Positions 17,597-25,976 of a stretch of DNA of 64,000 nucleotides are shown here, piece by piece. The stretch's first letter is position 1; each line of letters opens with the position of its first letter. The position numbers and the translations under genes are program-made. This DNA is from Aquimarina atlantica (GTDB taxonomy: Bacteria; Bacteroidota; Bacteroidia; Flavobacteriales; Flavobacteriaceae). The stretch covers positions 310,001 to 374,000 of the forward strand of contig NZ_AQRA01000002.1 in NCBI RefSeq assembly GCF_000626715.1, given 5' to 3'. The notes beneath the pieces are model-generated. The model was not told where the DNA came from and made no database searches. It saw only the letters and a list, made by a program, of their open reading frames with translations.

Positions 17597-18187
17597 ATGG
17601 CATTAGTCACTCCATTATCGGCTGATCATGATCCGGAAACCAGAGAATTAGCAGAATTTTTTAATGAAACTTTAGGATTTTGTCCTAATTCTGTGCTTAC
17701 TATGCAAAGAAGACCTGCTATTTCTAAGGCATTTATTAATCTTAATAAAGCCGTAATGGCAAATGAAGGTAGAGTAACCTCTGCATTAAAACGTATGATT
17801 GCCTGGGTGAGTAGTAATGCTACAGGGTGTAGATATTGCCAGGCACATGCTATTCGTGCTGCTGAACGATATGGTGCAGAACAAGAGCAATTAGATAATA
17901 TATGGGAGTATAAAACACACCCCGCTTTTAGTGATGCAGAACGTGCAGCACTTGATTTTTCTCTTGCTGCATCGGTGATCCCTAATGCTGTAGACGATAC
18001 TATCAAAGAAGAATTGTATAAATACTGGAATGAAGGAGAAATTGTAGAAATGTTAGGAGTGATTTCTTTATTTGGGTATCTAAATCGCTGGAATGATTCT
18101 ATGGGTACAATGGTAGAGGAAGGAGCTATAGAATCTGGTGAGAAATACCTTGGAAAACATGGTTGGGAGAAAGGAAAACATGTTTAA
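17597..18187 (+). CDS. carboxymuconolactone decarboxylase / AhpD-like family protein
   Basis: A 196 aa all-helical protein of the CMD/alkylhydroperoxidase D family. The redox motif is TGCRYCQAHAIRAAERYG, a CxxC followed by His, as in peroxidase-related members that reduce hydroperoxides. The N-terminus (ETRELAEFFNETLGFCPNS) and the RNDSMGT-like C-terminus are typical of the 'peroxidase-related enzyme' group. It is a single gene and runs divergently from recJ. The physiological partner is unknown. Confidence 0.85.
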   Translation: MALVTPLSADHDPETRELAEFFNETLGFCPNSVLTMQRRPAISKAFINLNKAVMANEGRVTSALKRMIAWVSSNATGCRYCQAHAIRAAERYGAEQEQLDNIWEYKTHPAFSDAERAALDFSLAASVIPNAVDDTIKEELYKYWNEGEIVEMLGVISLFGYLNRWNDSMGTMVEEGAIESGEKYLGKHGWEKGKHV

Positions 18188-18235
18188 TTTGACACAAGAA
18201 AATTTACGTCAGTCAGAGTAATTTTCGATAGAAAA

Positions 18236-18347
18236 TTGTACTTCGACCAAGCTCAGCAGAACTATCGAAGACAAGTAAATTTTCAAGCAAAAGCCTAATT
18301 TCGATACGATTTTTCTCCGTTCCACTATGAAAAATCACTCAATTTGA
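18236..18347. repeat. dispersed intergenic repeat, copy 2
   Basis: Same two-module order as 14121-14252: TTGTACTTCGACCAAGCTC with the closing ATCGAAG (hairpin 18241-18270), then GATAC-ATTTTTCTCCGTTCCA and the closing AATTTGA (18303-18347). It lies downstream of the AhpD-like gene, near a strong bidirectional hairpin. Confidence 0.65.
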
Positions 18348-18432
18348 TGGCTTTTTTTAACTAAATCCTTACGTTCTACGTTGTTTAATATTTCCTGAAA
18401 CTAAAGATTATAACAGAATATTTCGTATTATG

Positions 18433-18466
18433 AACCTGTCAGGATTTTTAAAATCCTGACAGGTTT
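18433..18466. terminator. bidirectional hairpin between convergent genes
   Basis: A near-perfect 16 bp inverted repeat, AACCTGTCAGGATTTT with its complement and a one-base turn, flanked by AT-rich runs. It is placed between the AhpD-like gene (plus) and the response regulator (minus), so it can terminate both. Sequences of the form CCTGTCAGG..CCTGACAGG are common in flavobacterial intergenic regions. Confidence 0.7.
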
Positions 18467-18488
18467 ATTTTTACTTTCCTAAAATGAT

Positions 18489-19142
18489 CTAAACCGAAAT
18501 GATTTTCTCTTTAACTGCTTTAATAACTAAACCAGCTGTGTTTTTTACACCCAATTTACCCATTAAATTTTTGCGATGTCCTTCAATTGTTCTTACACTT
18601 AGAAAAAGTTGTTCTGCAATTTCTGCTGTGGTATACTCTTGAGTAATCCCTTCTAATACTTCTAGTTCTCTAGAGGTAAGGTGATAATCTTTTCTTATCG
18701 CAGGAGGTTTAGAAGTTTTATGTTTCAACCCTTTTAATAACGCTTCTGATACAAAGGAATTAAAATAAAATCCATTTTCGTATGTAGATCGTATTGCTAT
18801 TTCTAACTCATGCTGGGTAGTATCTTTTAACAGATATCCATTAGCTCCCGCTTCCATCAAATAAGAGATCATTCTTTCTTCTGTATGCATGGTTAGAATA
18901 ATAATTTTTAGATCGGGATACAATTCTTGTAATTTTAGAGTTGTATCTACACCGTTCATATCTCCCATCTCTAAATCCAAAAGAATTACGTCTGGAACCA
19001 CATTATTTAACTGTGCCAACAGGTCTTTACCACTCACCGCTTCTAATACCAAAGAAATATTGGCCATTCTTTTTAACAGTGACTTTATACCTTCACGAAA
19101 TAAGTTATGATCATCAATCAGTCCTAGTTTTATAGTCTCCAT
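18489..19142 (-). CDS. LuxR/NarL-family response regulator
   Basis: A 217 aa two-domain transcription factor. The receiver domain has the acidic pair Asp10-Asp11 (IDDHNLFREG), the phospho-acceptor Asp56 (VILLDLEMG) and KDTTQHEL after the conserved Lys. The C-terminal HTH shows LTSRELEVLEGI, YTTAEIAEQLFLSVRTIEGHRKNLMGKLGV. It is 64 bp downstream of its sensor kinase, so the pair forms one two-component system. Its targets are not shown; the neighbouring PCPPTC operon is a candidate by proximity only. Confidence 0.93.
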   Translation of the reverse strand: METIKLGLIDDHNLFREGIKSLLKRMANISLVLEAVSGKDLLAQLNNVVPDVILLDLEMGDMNGVDTTLKLQELYPDLKIIILTMHTEERMISYLMEAGANGYLLKDTTQHELEIAIRSTYENGFYFNSFVSEALLKGLKHKTSKPPAIRKDYHLTSRELEVLEGITQEYTTAEIAEQLFLSVRTIEGHRKNLMGKLGVKNTAGLVIKAVKEKIISV

Positions 19143-19206
19143 GATTAATTGTGATTAAAATTGTTAATGCTTCTTTTTTCTTAGGGGTTTTTTATTGTTT
19201 TTATAG

Positions 19207-19989
19207 TCAAACTGGTACTATAATTTTTACTTTCATACCAGAGCTCTTTTTAAAAAAATGTATCTTTCCAGAAAGTACCGATAATCTACTTTCTATGTTT
19301 TTGAGCCCTAGCCCTTTTTTATGCAAAAGGTTTTTTTGTTTCAAACCCTTCCCATCATCCTCATAAAGTATAATTAACGAATTTTCCTCATTTTTTAACT
19401 CAACATATATTGCAGAAGCTTCTGCATGTTTAAGTGTATTCGTAATTAATTCCTGAATAATTCTATACAGGTTAAGTTCTTTTGATTTGGTAATCGTTTT
19501 TATCGTATTATTCTTAAAACGCACTTTAATCTTTCCTGAGTCATTTATGGTTTGCACCAAACTTTGTGTTGCCTCTACCAGTCCTAACTTTTCCAGAACC
19601 ACTGGTCTTAGGTCTTGAGAAATGCTACGTACACTTTGTATCATATCATCGAAAAAAGAGCTCATTTTTTCGGCAATCCCTTTAAGCTCTTCCGGAGGCA
19701 ATTCTGGTGTAATTTGCCCAAAATACAATTTGGTTGTAGTTAGCATGGCTCCCACATCATCATGCAATTCTTTGGCAATCCTACTCCGTTCTTCTTCCTG
19801 ACTAATAATCGAGGTTTTTAGTAATTCTTTCTGATAATCTGATTCTATTTTTTGATGTTTCTCTTGTTGTGCCAACAATCTGCGCTGATAAAGAATAAAA
19901 AATATAATTACCGATAACGATAGCAAAAAAATTACCACCATACCAATGATTATAACCTTTAACGCAACAGCTTCTTCGGGTTCACCCAT
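19207..19989 (-). CDS. sensor histidine kinase (HisKA_3 type)
   Basis: A 260 aa membrane kinase with one N-terminal transmembrane helix (about residues 10-34) and almost no periplasmic part, so the signal is probably membrane-borne or comes from a partner. The HisKA_3 helix carries RSRIAKELHDDVGAML with His76. The ATPase domain shows LYRIIQELITNTLKHAEAS (N box), LYEDDGKGL (G1) and KGLGLKNIESRLSVLSG (G2). It is the partner of the response regulator just downstream. Confidence 0.92.
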   Translation of the reverse strand: MGEPEEAVALKVIIIGMVVIFLLSLSVIIFFILYQRRLLAQQEKHQKIESDYQKELLKTSIISQEEERSRIAKELHDDVGAMLTTTKLYFGQITPELPPEELKGIAEKMSSFFDDMIQSVRSISQDLRPVVLEKLGLVEATQSLVQTINDSGKIKVRFKNNTIKTITKSKELNLYRIIQELITNTLKHAEASAIYVELKNEENSLIILYEDDGKGLKQKNLLHKKGLGLKNIESRLSVLSGKIHFFKKSSGMKVKIIVPV

Positions 19990-20095
19990 AAAATAAATAG
20001 TATAAAAACAGTAAAGAGCTATACTTTTTGTTTTTTATTTGCGATGTAGCTATATAATATAGCTCTTTACTTTTTAATTAATTATCTTTTCCAGA

Positions 20096-20809
20096 TTAGT
20101 CTAATGGCGGGGGACAAGTTGGCGGACAAGGTTTTGAATACTCATAAATAAATATCCCTGTTTTTAACAAATTCTGTCCATCCAATTCTGGTAAAAAAAC
20201 AGTAGTAAACTTGCCCTTGGGGTTAACTCCCCATACTAAATTTACACTTTTTGAATCATTTTGCAACATATGTTTTGCTACAGCTGCCGGCATACTAAAA
20301 TAACGAATACGTTCGTCGTTATAAGCAATAGCACCCTTAAGTGCACTACCTTTCCATTTTTGTTGCCATCCTGAAATGAAATCTACAGCTTCATCCGGTT
20401 GCAATATATGCGAGGCTACAGATTTAGAAAGCGCTGTAGTCTCAAAACGTTTAGATTTTTCGGCAACTAGTTTATTCACAACTTTTTGTAATGAAACTGG
20501 TGTAGCTAATACTCCTTTGGTAATATCTCCGTTTGGATTTGCTCCAGCTACACGTATTTGTAATTGTTTATTTTCTACTTCCAAAATAAAACGAACTGTA
20601 GATACTTCTGGTAACTTCAATGCTTGTTCTAATGCTTTCTTGGAGATATTAAACCCATTTTCAGGAGTACCAAAAACTTCTTTAGGGCTTGCAGTTTTCC
20701 AATTAAGAGTCAAATCTTGCTCTTCTATATTATTTTGAGACTCCTCTTCTTGCTGACAAGCAACAGTTAGCCCCAATAGAACTAAAAATAATAAACGAAT
20801 TGTTTTCAT
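20096..20809 (-). CDS. lipoprotein ending in a PCPPTC motif
   Basis: A 237 aa protein with a lipoprotein signal (LLGLTVACQQEEES). I do not recognise the family. Two parts resemble the protein encoded at 21579-22334. One is an ERIRYFSMPAAVAKHML segment (there ERVYYFSMSKDDVKRFN). The other is the end FIYEYSKPCPPTCPPPLD (there FIEYLRPCPPTC). The final CPPTC is 9 to 5 residues from the C-terminus, exposed and proline-locked, suggesting a disulfide, metal site or processing tag. It is downstream of a 7-TM protein gene on the same strand. Confidence 0.7.
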   Translation of the reverse strand: MKTIRLLFLVLLGLTVACQQEEESQNNIEEQDLTLNWKTASPKEVFGTPENGFNISKKALEQALKLPEVSTVRFILEVENKQLQIRVAGANPNGDITKGVLATPVSLQKVVNKLVAEKSKRFETTALSKSVASHILQPDEAVDFISGWQQKWKGSALKGAIAYNDERIRYFSMPAAVAKHMLQNDSKSVNLVWGVNPKGKFTTVFLPELDGQNLLKTGIFIYEYSKPCPPTCPPPLD

Positions 20810-20879
20810 GATTTTAGGTTTTAAAAGTTTACATAAATATAGCCTAAAAAAACAGTAAAACCAGCACTTCGGGCCAAAA

Positions 20880-21560
20880 TCATTCGATTAAAAAATCATT
20901 ATTTTCATTAGTCTCTTTTTTGGGTTTTACCGATATAGCCACTATATAAAAAATAGTTAATACGATATTTATAATAGCATGTAATCCCCATAGAATCAAA
21001 CTAGCTTCAGTAACTTCTTTAAATAAGGTATTATTCATAAAAAACAAGATTAAACTACTAGAAAAATAAATCAAGAACCCTGAATTGATCCAAAACATAG
21101 GATTCGTTTCCAGGGTACTATATTTTACTTCTTTAAGCAATGCATAAAAATAACTTAGAGACAAAAAGATAATTATCAATCCCATAAGTGTTGTTGCATT
21201 AGAGTTAAAAGTTAATAAATCTTGAAAGAAAACAATATTTATAATAGCAAATACAACAAAACCAATACTTAAACTAGTAAAGAACTTTTTTGAAAATGTT
21301 TGTGATAACGCTCCCCTATAAATATTAACAATCAATAAAAACTGAATTACCGTAAAAAAATGATATACTGGTAAATTGTTTATTTTTTTATACCATAAAG
21401 ACCACGATATTATTTCTACTAAGACTGTAAGTATAACTATAAATGATAATTTCTTCTGTATCAGGCTTAGAGCATTGAATCTAAAAAATAATATCACCAA
21501 AGGAGCTAATAAAATAAGAGAAGCTACCAATGTTAAATTATCAAATAATTCCTTGCTCAT
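20880..21560 (-). CDS. multi-pass membrane protein, 226 aa
   Basis: An integral membrane protein with about seven hydrophobic helices starting at residues 10, 38, 64, 95, 122, 155 and 188, and a charged C-terminal tail (KPKKETNENNDFLIE). I see no catalytic motif. Similar seven-helix proteins are common next to flavobacterial NarL-type kinases and may serve as signal receivers; this is inference. It is located between the two genes whose products end in PCPPTC. It starts 18 bp after the upstream one, so the three are probably one operon. Confidence 0.7.
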   Translation of the reverse strand: MSKELFDNLTLVASLILLAPLVILFFRFNALSLIQKKLSFIVILTVLVEIISWSLWYKKINNLPVYHFFTVIQFLLIVNIYRGALSQTFSKKFFTSLSIGFVVFAIINIVFFQDLLTFNSNATTLMGLIIIFLSLSYFYALLKEVKYSTLETNPMFWINSGFLIYFSSSLILFFMNNTLFKEVTEASLILWGLHAIINIVLTIFYIVAISVKPKKETNENNDFLIE

Positions 21561-21578
21561 TAATCTTGTTTTTAATGT

Positions 21579-22334
21579 TTATTTATCCGACAACACACAA
21601 GTTGGTGGGCAAGGTCTAAGGTATTCAATAAACACTTCATTATCGCCATATTCGATAAGACCGGCTCGTTGCAATATATTTTCTACTGGTTGTTCTTTAG
21701 GTGTAATCCCAATAACAGGAGTAAACGATATCATATCCTTATACTGAAACTTATTCATATCTAATCCAGGGTAAAGTTTTATTTTTTCGATACCATTGGG
21801 TAGATAAGGATTGATCAAATCTGCTGTTACTTTATAAAAAAGCACTCTTTCCATTGGTTTTTTATTTGCCTTTACTGTAAACAAATCATCAACCAGGCTC
21901 ATTTCTACCTGCTCCCAATTATCATGAATCATTTGCTTAAAAGTTAAAGGTACAATTTCTGATCCCAGTTCACTTTCTTTATTTTGCGGTTCTTTGATTT
22001 TTGGTTTTTGAAAAGCTTCCAGACCAAAGTACTGTATATTTCCTTCTATATCAACAATCTTAAAAATGGGAAAAAATGTAAACTTTTCTTTATATCCTCG
22101 TTTCAAAGCCATGTACATAGTAAAAGTTTTAATCTCTTGTATGTCATTAAAACGTTTAACATCATCTTTGCTCATACTAAAATAATATACGCGTTCGTAT
22201 TGCCCTATAGTGGGATCTAGTTTATGAAAATGATGTGTTAATTGTAGTACATCTGCATTTCTCCAGAGCGTGGTAGATTCGTTAAAAATTTCTTCTGTAA
22301 TTAGGGTGTTTTCTTGTGTGATTACGTTTTCCAT
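21579..22334 (-). CDS. cytoplasmic-type protein ending in a PCPPTC motif
   Basis: A 251 aa protein of unknown family without a signal peptide. It shares the ERVYYFSM segment and the C-terminal EYLRPCPPTC with the lipoprotein at 20096-20809, so the two are distant homologues with different N-termini. Residues 110-125 are a Lys/Glu-rich linker. Near the end PVENILQRAGLIEYGDNEVFIEY forms a helix-strand pair leading into the motif. It is first in the operon, with a long upstream region containing an 11-bp-spaced direct repeat. Confidence 0.65.
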   Translation of the reverse strand: MENVITQENTLITEEIFNESTTLWRNADVLQLTHHFHKLDPTIGQYERVYYFSMSKDDVKRFNDIQEIKTFTMYMALKRGYKEKFTFFPIFKIVDIEGNIQYFGLEAFQKPKIKEPQNKESELGSEIVPLTFKQMIHDNWEQVEMSLVDDLFTVKANKKPMERVLFYKVTADLINPYLPNGIEKIKLYPGLDMNKFQYKDMISFTPVIGITPKEQPVENILQRAGLIEYGDNEVFIEYLRPCPPTCVLSDK

Positions 22335-22436
22335 GTGATACTATATTTATAAGTTAATAATTAGTATTAAAGTTAATCAAAAAAAACCTGCATGCTTTGT
22401 TATAGAAGGATTTTACAGGTAATTACCATATAAAAA

Positions 22437-22456
22437 CACGTATTTACCACGTATTT
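22437..22456. promoter_or_regulatory. direct repeat CACGTATTT, possible operator
   Basis: CACGTATTT occurs at 22437-22445 and 22448-22456, an 11 bp period, i.e. one helical turn, about 105 bp upstream of the start of the minus-strand gene at 22334. Tandem sites on one face of the helix fit a dimeric activator such as a NarL-type regulator. No experimental support. Confidence 0.3.
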
Positions 22457-22567
22457 CAATTTCTGGTTTTTTTTCGATTTTTTATATGCCTTTTTTAAGA
22501 AAACATCCAGATACTATTAGCTTGTAAAACGTAAGTGATTTACACAAAAATAAGGTTTGCTACAACA

Positions 22568-23266
22568 TTATTTTCTTAAATAATATCGATAACTTTTATA
22601 CAGCAGGTACATAGAAATTAGTAGAATACATATGGCCCACATCCAATAGGTGCCAGGCAGATATGCTGCAATCATTTGTGTATCAGAATATTGGATCTTT
22701 CCATCTCGTTCGAATTGTTTTGTAAACAAATACCCTATTTGTAGATATGAACTTAATACACATTGAGTTCCTAAAAACAAGAGTGTAAAAGCCTCGAGGT
22801 TCCTTACTCTAAGAATTGCAATAAAAAAGAGAAGTGCAGCAAAAACGCTTAGGATAACTAAGGCTAGTAGTTCATGAATCCATAAGCATAATGATAATAC
22901 CATTATTATAATTAGCGACCACAATGCAATTTTAGAGCTTATTTTATTTCTGGCCGAAGCTATAAGTATAGCTCCCGAAATTGCCGGACCCAACAAACCT
23001 CCTGCTGCAGTAATACTTCTGGCGATACTAAAAGGTAAGTAACTGGTCGAAACATTAGAGTATGCTACACCTCCTCCGTTTTCATATATTTCGAGGTAGA
23101 TAAACTTACCTCCCACCAATATTGCTGTTAAGCCATGGCCCATTTCATGAAACCAGGTACCTAATAGTAATAACGGGTATTGTATAAATCCAAAATAGGG
23201 TAATTGCCATAATAAAAAAACAAGCAGGCTAATTCCCAGTATAGAGAGCAAGGGGTAGTTTTTCAT
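22568..23266 (-). CDS. M50-type membrane metalloprotease
   Basis: A 232 aa membrane protein with the zinc motif HEMGH at residues 40-44 (TWFHEMGHGLTAILVGG), placed at the end of the second hydrophobic segment as in M50B-like peptidases. Several further helices follow, and a GPAISGAIL motif may supply the second half of the active site. It lacks PDZ and CBS domains. Its substrate is unknown; the family cleaves membrane-embedded or near-membrane proteins. It is upstream of the PCPPTC genes but separated by 233 bp. Confidence 0.8.
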   Translation of the reverse strand: MKNYPLLSILGISLLVFLLWQLPYFGFIQYPLLLLGTWFHEMGHGLTAILVGGKFIYLEIYENGGGVAYSNVSTSYLPFSIARSITAAGGLLGPAISGAILIASARNKISSKIALWSLIIIMVLSLCLWIHELLALVILSVFAALLFFIAILRVRNLEAFTLLFLGTQCVLSSYLQIGYLFTKQFERDGKIQYSDTQMIAAYLPGTYWMWAICILLISMYLLYKSYRYYLRK

Positions 23267-23370
23267 GCAATCAAAATTTTACACTTAAACCCATATTATG
23301 CATTAGAAAATCTATTACATAATCTGGGTCAAAAGATATAACGATTTTTATGACTAAAAATTGAAATACT

Positions 23371-24042
23371 CTATTTCTTACCTTTTACAATAATTACAAT
23401 TTCGCCTTTTGGAGGCTTATTTTCAAAATGCTTTATAACCTCTATTGTGGTGCCTCGTATAGTCTCTTCGTGTAGTTTACTTAATTCTCGTGATACCGAA
23501 ACTTGTCGATCTTCACCAAAATAAGTTGCAAAATCTTTTAGAGTTTTAATCAGTTTATGTGGCGATTCATAGAACACCATTGTTCTGGATTCTTCAGATA
23601 AAAATTTTAATCTGGTTTGCCTTCCCTTTTTTACGGGTAGAAACCCTTCAAAGATAAATTTATCATTAGGCAAACCGCTATTAACCAAAGCGGGTACAAA
23701 AGCTGTTGCACCAGGAAGACATTCTACCGCTATTCCTTGCTCTACACATGCCCTGGTGAGTAAAAATCCTGGATCGCTTATTGCAGGAGTACCTGCATCA
23801 CTTATTAAGGCAATAGTTTCTCCTGCATTTAATTTCTGAATAATACGATCCACCATTTTATGCTCATTATGCATGTGATGACTTTGCATAGGAGTAGTGA
23901 TCTCAAAATGTTTTAATAGTTTTCCGCTGGTTCGGGTATCTTCGGCCAATATCAAATCTACTGCCTCAAGAACTTTTATAGCTCTAAAAGTCATATCATC
24001 AAGATTCCCAATCGGTGTAGGTACGAGGTATAATTTTGACAT
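23371..24042 (-). CDS. rsmI: 16S rRNA (cytidine1402-2'-O)-methyltransferase
   Basis: Methylates the ribose of C1402 in the decoding centre using SAM. The 223 aa protein starts MSKLYLVPTPIGNLDDMTFRA, the family signature. It has ILAEDTRTSGKLLKHF, SDAGTPAISDPGFLL, VECLPGATAFVPALVNSGL and the SPHKLIKTL stretch, all typical of the tetrapyrrole-methylase-like fold. The short C-terminal end without the extra C-terminal domain of the E. coli protein is normal for Bacteroidota. It abuts the DoxX-like gene upstream. Confidence 0.95.
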   Translation of the reverse strand: MSKLYLVPTPIGNLDDMTFRAIKVLEAVDLILAEDTRTSGKLLKHFEITTPMQSHHMHNEHKMVDRIIQKLNAGETIALISDAGTPAISDPGFLLTRACVEQGIAVECLPGATAFVPALVNSGLPNDKFIFEGFLPVKKGRQTRLKFLSEESRTMVFYESPHKLIKTLKDFATYFGEDRQVSVSRELSKLHEETIRGTTIEVIKHFENKPPKGEIVIIVKGKK

Positions 24043-24386
24043 TAAGGTCTTATTTTTTTACCAATTGCGTAGGAAACGATAAGAATTAAAATTGCATATA
24101 CCGATAATCCTATGGGATGTTCTGCATGATAATGTGCTAAAGTAGCTAATACCAAATCAAAGAAGAAGCCGGCATATGCCCATTCTTTGAGCCATTTTAT
24201 TTTATTTGTTAGAATAGCTGTCACTCCTAGTACTTTTGCTACTGCCAAAGGGATTACGATGTATGTTGGATAATTAAAACTTTCGAAAAAACCTTTTACC
24301 ATTTCAGTTTTAAAAAAATACATCTGGGCAGAGTACAGCATTATAGCACATAAAGCAATCGTGGCAATCCAATATATAATTTTCAT
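24042..24386 (-). CDS. DoxX-like membrane protein, 114 aa
   Basis: A 114 aa protein with four membrane helices of the DoxX_2 type. The N-terminal helix is followed by SAQMYFFKTEMVKGFFESFNYP, then KVLGVTAILTNKIKWLKEWAY and AHYHAEHP, a conserved polar loop. The precise role of these proteins is not known; relatives are linked to redox or respiratory functions. It touches rsmI by one base and follows the coiled-coil gene by 9 bp, so the three form an operon. Confidence 0.78.
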   Translation of the reverse strand: MKIIYWIATIALCAIMLYSAQMYFFKTEMVKGFFESFNYPTYIVIPLAVAKVLGVTAILTNKIKWLKEWAYAGFFFDLVLATLAHYHAEHPIGLSVYAILILIVSYAIGKKIRP

Positions 24387-24395
24387 AATCTTTAT

Positions 24396-25223
24396 TTAGT
24401 GATCAAATTTACTAAGAACAATATCCATAAAACGTTCTTCATACTCTTCTTTACCTTCCCAATTTTGATAATCGGGCTTTATCATAGTTGTGATAAATTC
24501 TTCTGCTTCACTTTTACCTCTTAATGTATTTAGTTGAGATAATACGCGATTATAATCAGGAGCACTTCCTCCAAAAAGATATTTTATAAATGCTAAGCGA
24601 TCATTAAGACCAATATGAATTTCTTTTCTTAGTTGATCATTAATAGATTTAGGTCGATCCTTAACATCTGATATATCTTCTAAAGTAGGAGTAACCTCCT
24701 CTTTATCATTTTTTTCATATGTAGATTGAGGTGGAATCGAATCTGAAAAAGAAACTGATTCTTCTGCTACTTTAGTACTTGCAGGCACAAAAAGGTCTTC
24801 GGCAACCCTTGCATTAATTTCTTCAATAATAATCTCAGGTTTATTTTCTATAGTATCAATATCATCCTCTTTTTGTTCCTGATCACTCTCTGGTGAAGAA
24901 AATTGCTTCGGAATAGATTCTTGTTTTTTATCAGAAATTGGTTCGGGATCAATAATCGCTTTGATTTTTTGCCTTACTTTTTTTAATTCATCTGATTCAT
25001 TTGATGTATCAGAGATATCTGGTTCATTAGTATCAAGAGCTTCTTTAATCTGACCAATAGTAGGCTGTGGCCCAGCAAAATGAGATTCAGAAAAATTAAG
25101 AATAGTTAACTTTTCATATAACTCACGGGCTTCTTCCTGTAACTGAGATAAGGTAGTCTTATCCTTAAGTTGTAATATTCTATGGGCAATACTTATAAGT
25201 TCCGCTTCCAATTTCTTCTTCAT
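24396..25223 (-). CDS. acidic hypothetical protein, 275 aa
   Basis: A conserved-looking flavobacterial protein of unknown function. Residues 1-45 are helical (RILQLKDKTTLSQLQEEARELYEKL). The middle, about 60-190, is low-complexity and rich in Glu, Asp, Pro and Ser and is probably disordered. The last 80 residues form an ordered module (EIHIGLNDRLAFIKYLFGGSAPDYNRVLSQLNTL...YQNWEGKEEYEERFMDIVLSKF). There is no signal peptide or membrane segment. It is upstream of the DoxX-like gene and rsmI, divergent from tdk. Confidence 0.7.
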   Translation of the reverse strand: MKKKLEAELISIAHRILQLKDKTTLSQLQEEARELYEKLTILNFSESHFAGPQPTIGQIKEALDTNEPDISDTSNESDELKKVRQKIKAIIDPEPISDKKQESIPKQFSSPESDQEQKEDDIDTIENKPEIIIEEINARVAEDLFVPASTKVAEESVSFSDSIPPQSTYEKNDKEEVTPTLEDISDVKDRPKSINDQLRKEIHIGLNDRLAFIKYLFGGSAPDYNRVLSQLNTLRGKSEAEEFITTMIKPDYQNWEGKEEYEERFMDIVLSKFDH

Positions 25224-25328
25224 AACTTTCTTATTCGTTTACAATACTGCTTTTTGTTTTTTAATAAATTTACCTCATCTTTAGAGTAAGGAGAAGGGAT
25301 TTCTTTAATTGATGCTGAAAAATACAAA

Positions 25329-25976
25329 ATGTTTCTCGAAAATACGGTAAATCATAAAGAGCAATTTGGGTGGATAGAAGTAATCTGTGGTTCTATGTTT
25401 TCGGGTAAAACCGAAGAATTGATTCGTAGATTAAAGCGTGCACAATTTGCCAAACAAAATGTTGAAATTTTTAAACCTGCAATTGATGTTAGGTATAATG
25501 ATGAAATGGTAGTCTCTCATGACGCTAATGAGATTCGTTCTACTCCTGTTCCTGCAGCAGCTAATATTAGAATTCTTGCCGATACCTGCGATGTTATTGG
25601 CATTGATGAAGCACAATTCTTTGATGATGAAATTGTAGCAGTCTGCAATGATTTGGCAAATAAAGGAGTTCGCGTTATCGTTGCAGGATTAGATATGGAT
25701 TTTAAAGGAAATCCTTTTGGCCCCATGCCCGCATTGATGGCTACAGCAGAATATGTAACCAAAGTACACGCCGTTTGTACCAGGACAGGGAATCTTGCTC
25801 AATTTAGTTATAGAAAATCTACCAAAGATGATTTGGTTTTATTAGGAGAAACAGATGAGTATGAGCCTTTAAGTCGAGCCGCATATTATAAAGCCATGCT
25901 GAAAGAAAAAGTAAATCAAATGGAGGTTAAAGATCCTAAAGAAGTATCAAAAAAAACTGAAAAATCTGATGAGTAG
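25329..25976 (+). CDS. tdk: thymidine kinase
   Basis: Phosphorylates thymidine for salvage (type II family). The 215 aa protein has the P-loop ICGSMFSGKTEELIRRL, the Walker-B/lid IGIDEAQFFDDE and the VIVAGLDMDFKGNPFGPMP loop. The zinc-binding cysteines of other members are reduced: VHAVCTRTG has one and the second pair is missing, as in several Bacteroidota. Its stop overlaps the alr start by 8 bp, so the two genes are translationally coupled. Confidence 0.95.
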   Translation: MFLENTVNHKEQFGWIEVICGSMFSGKTEELIRRLKRAQFAKQNVEIFKPAIDVRYNDEMVVSHDANEIRSTPVPAAANIRILADTCDVIGIDEAQFFDDEIVAVCNDLANKGVRVIVAGLDMDFKGNPFGPMPALMATAEYVTKVHAVCTRTGNLAQFSYRKSTKDDLVLLGETDEYEPLSRAAYYKAMLKEKVNQMEVKDPKEVSKKTEKSDE

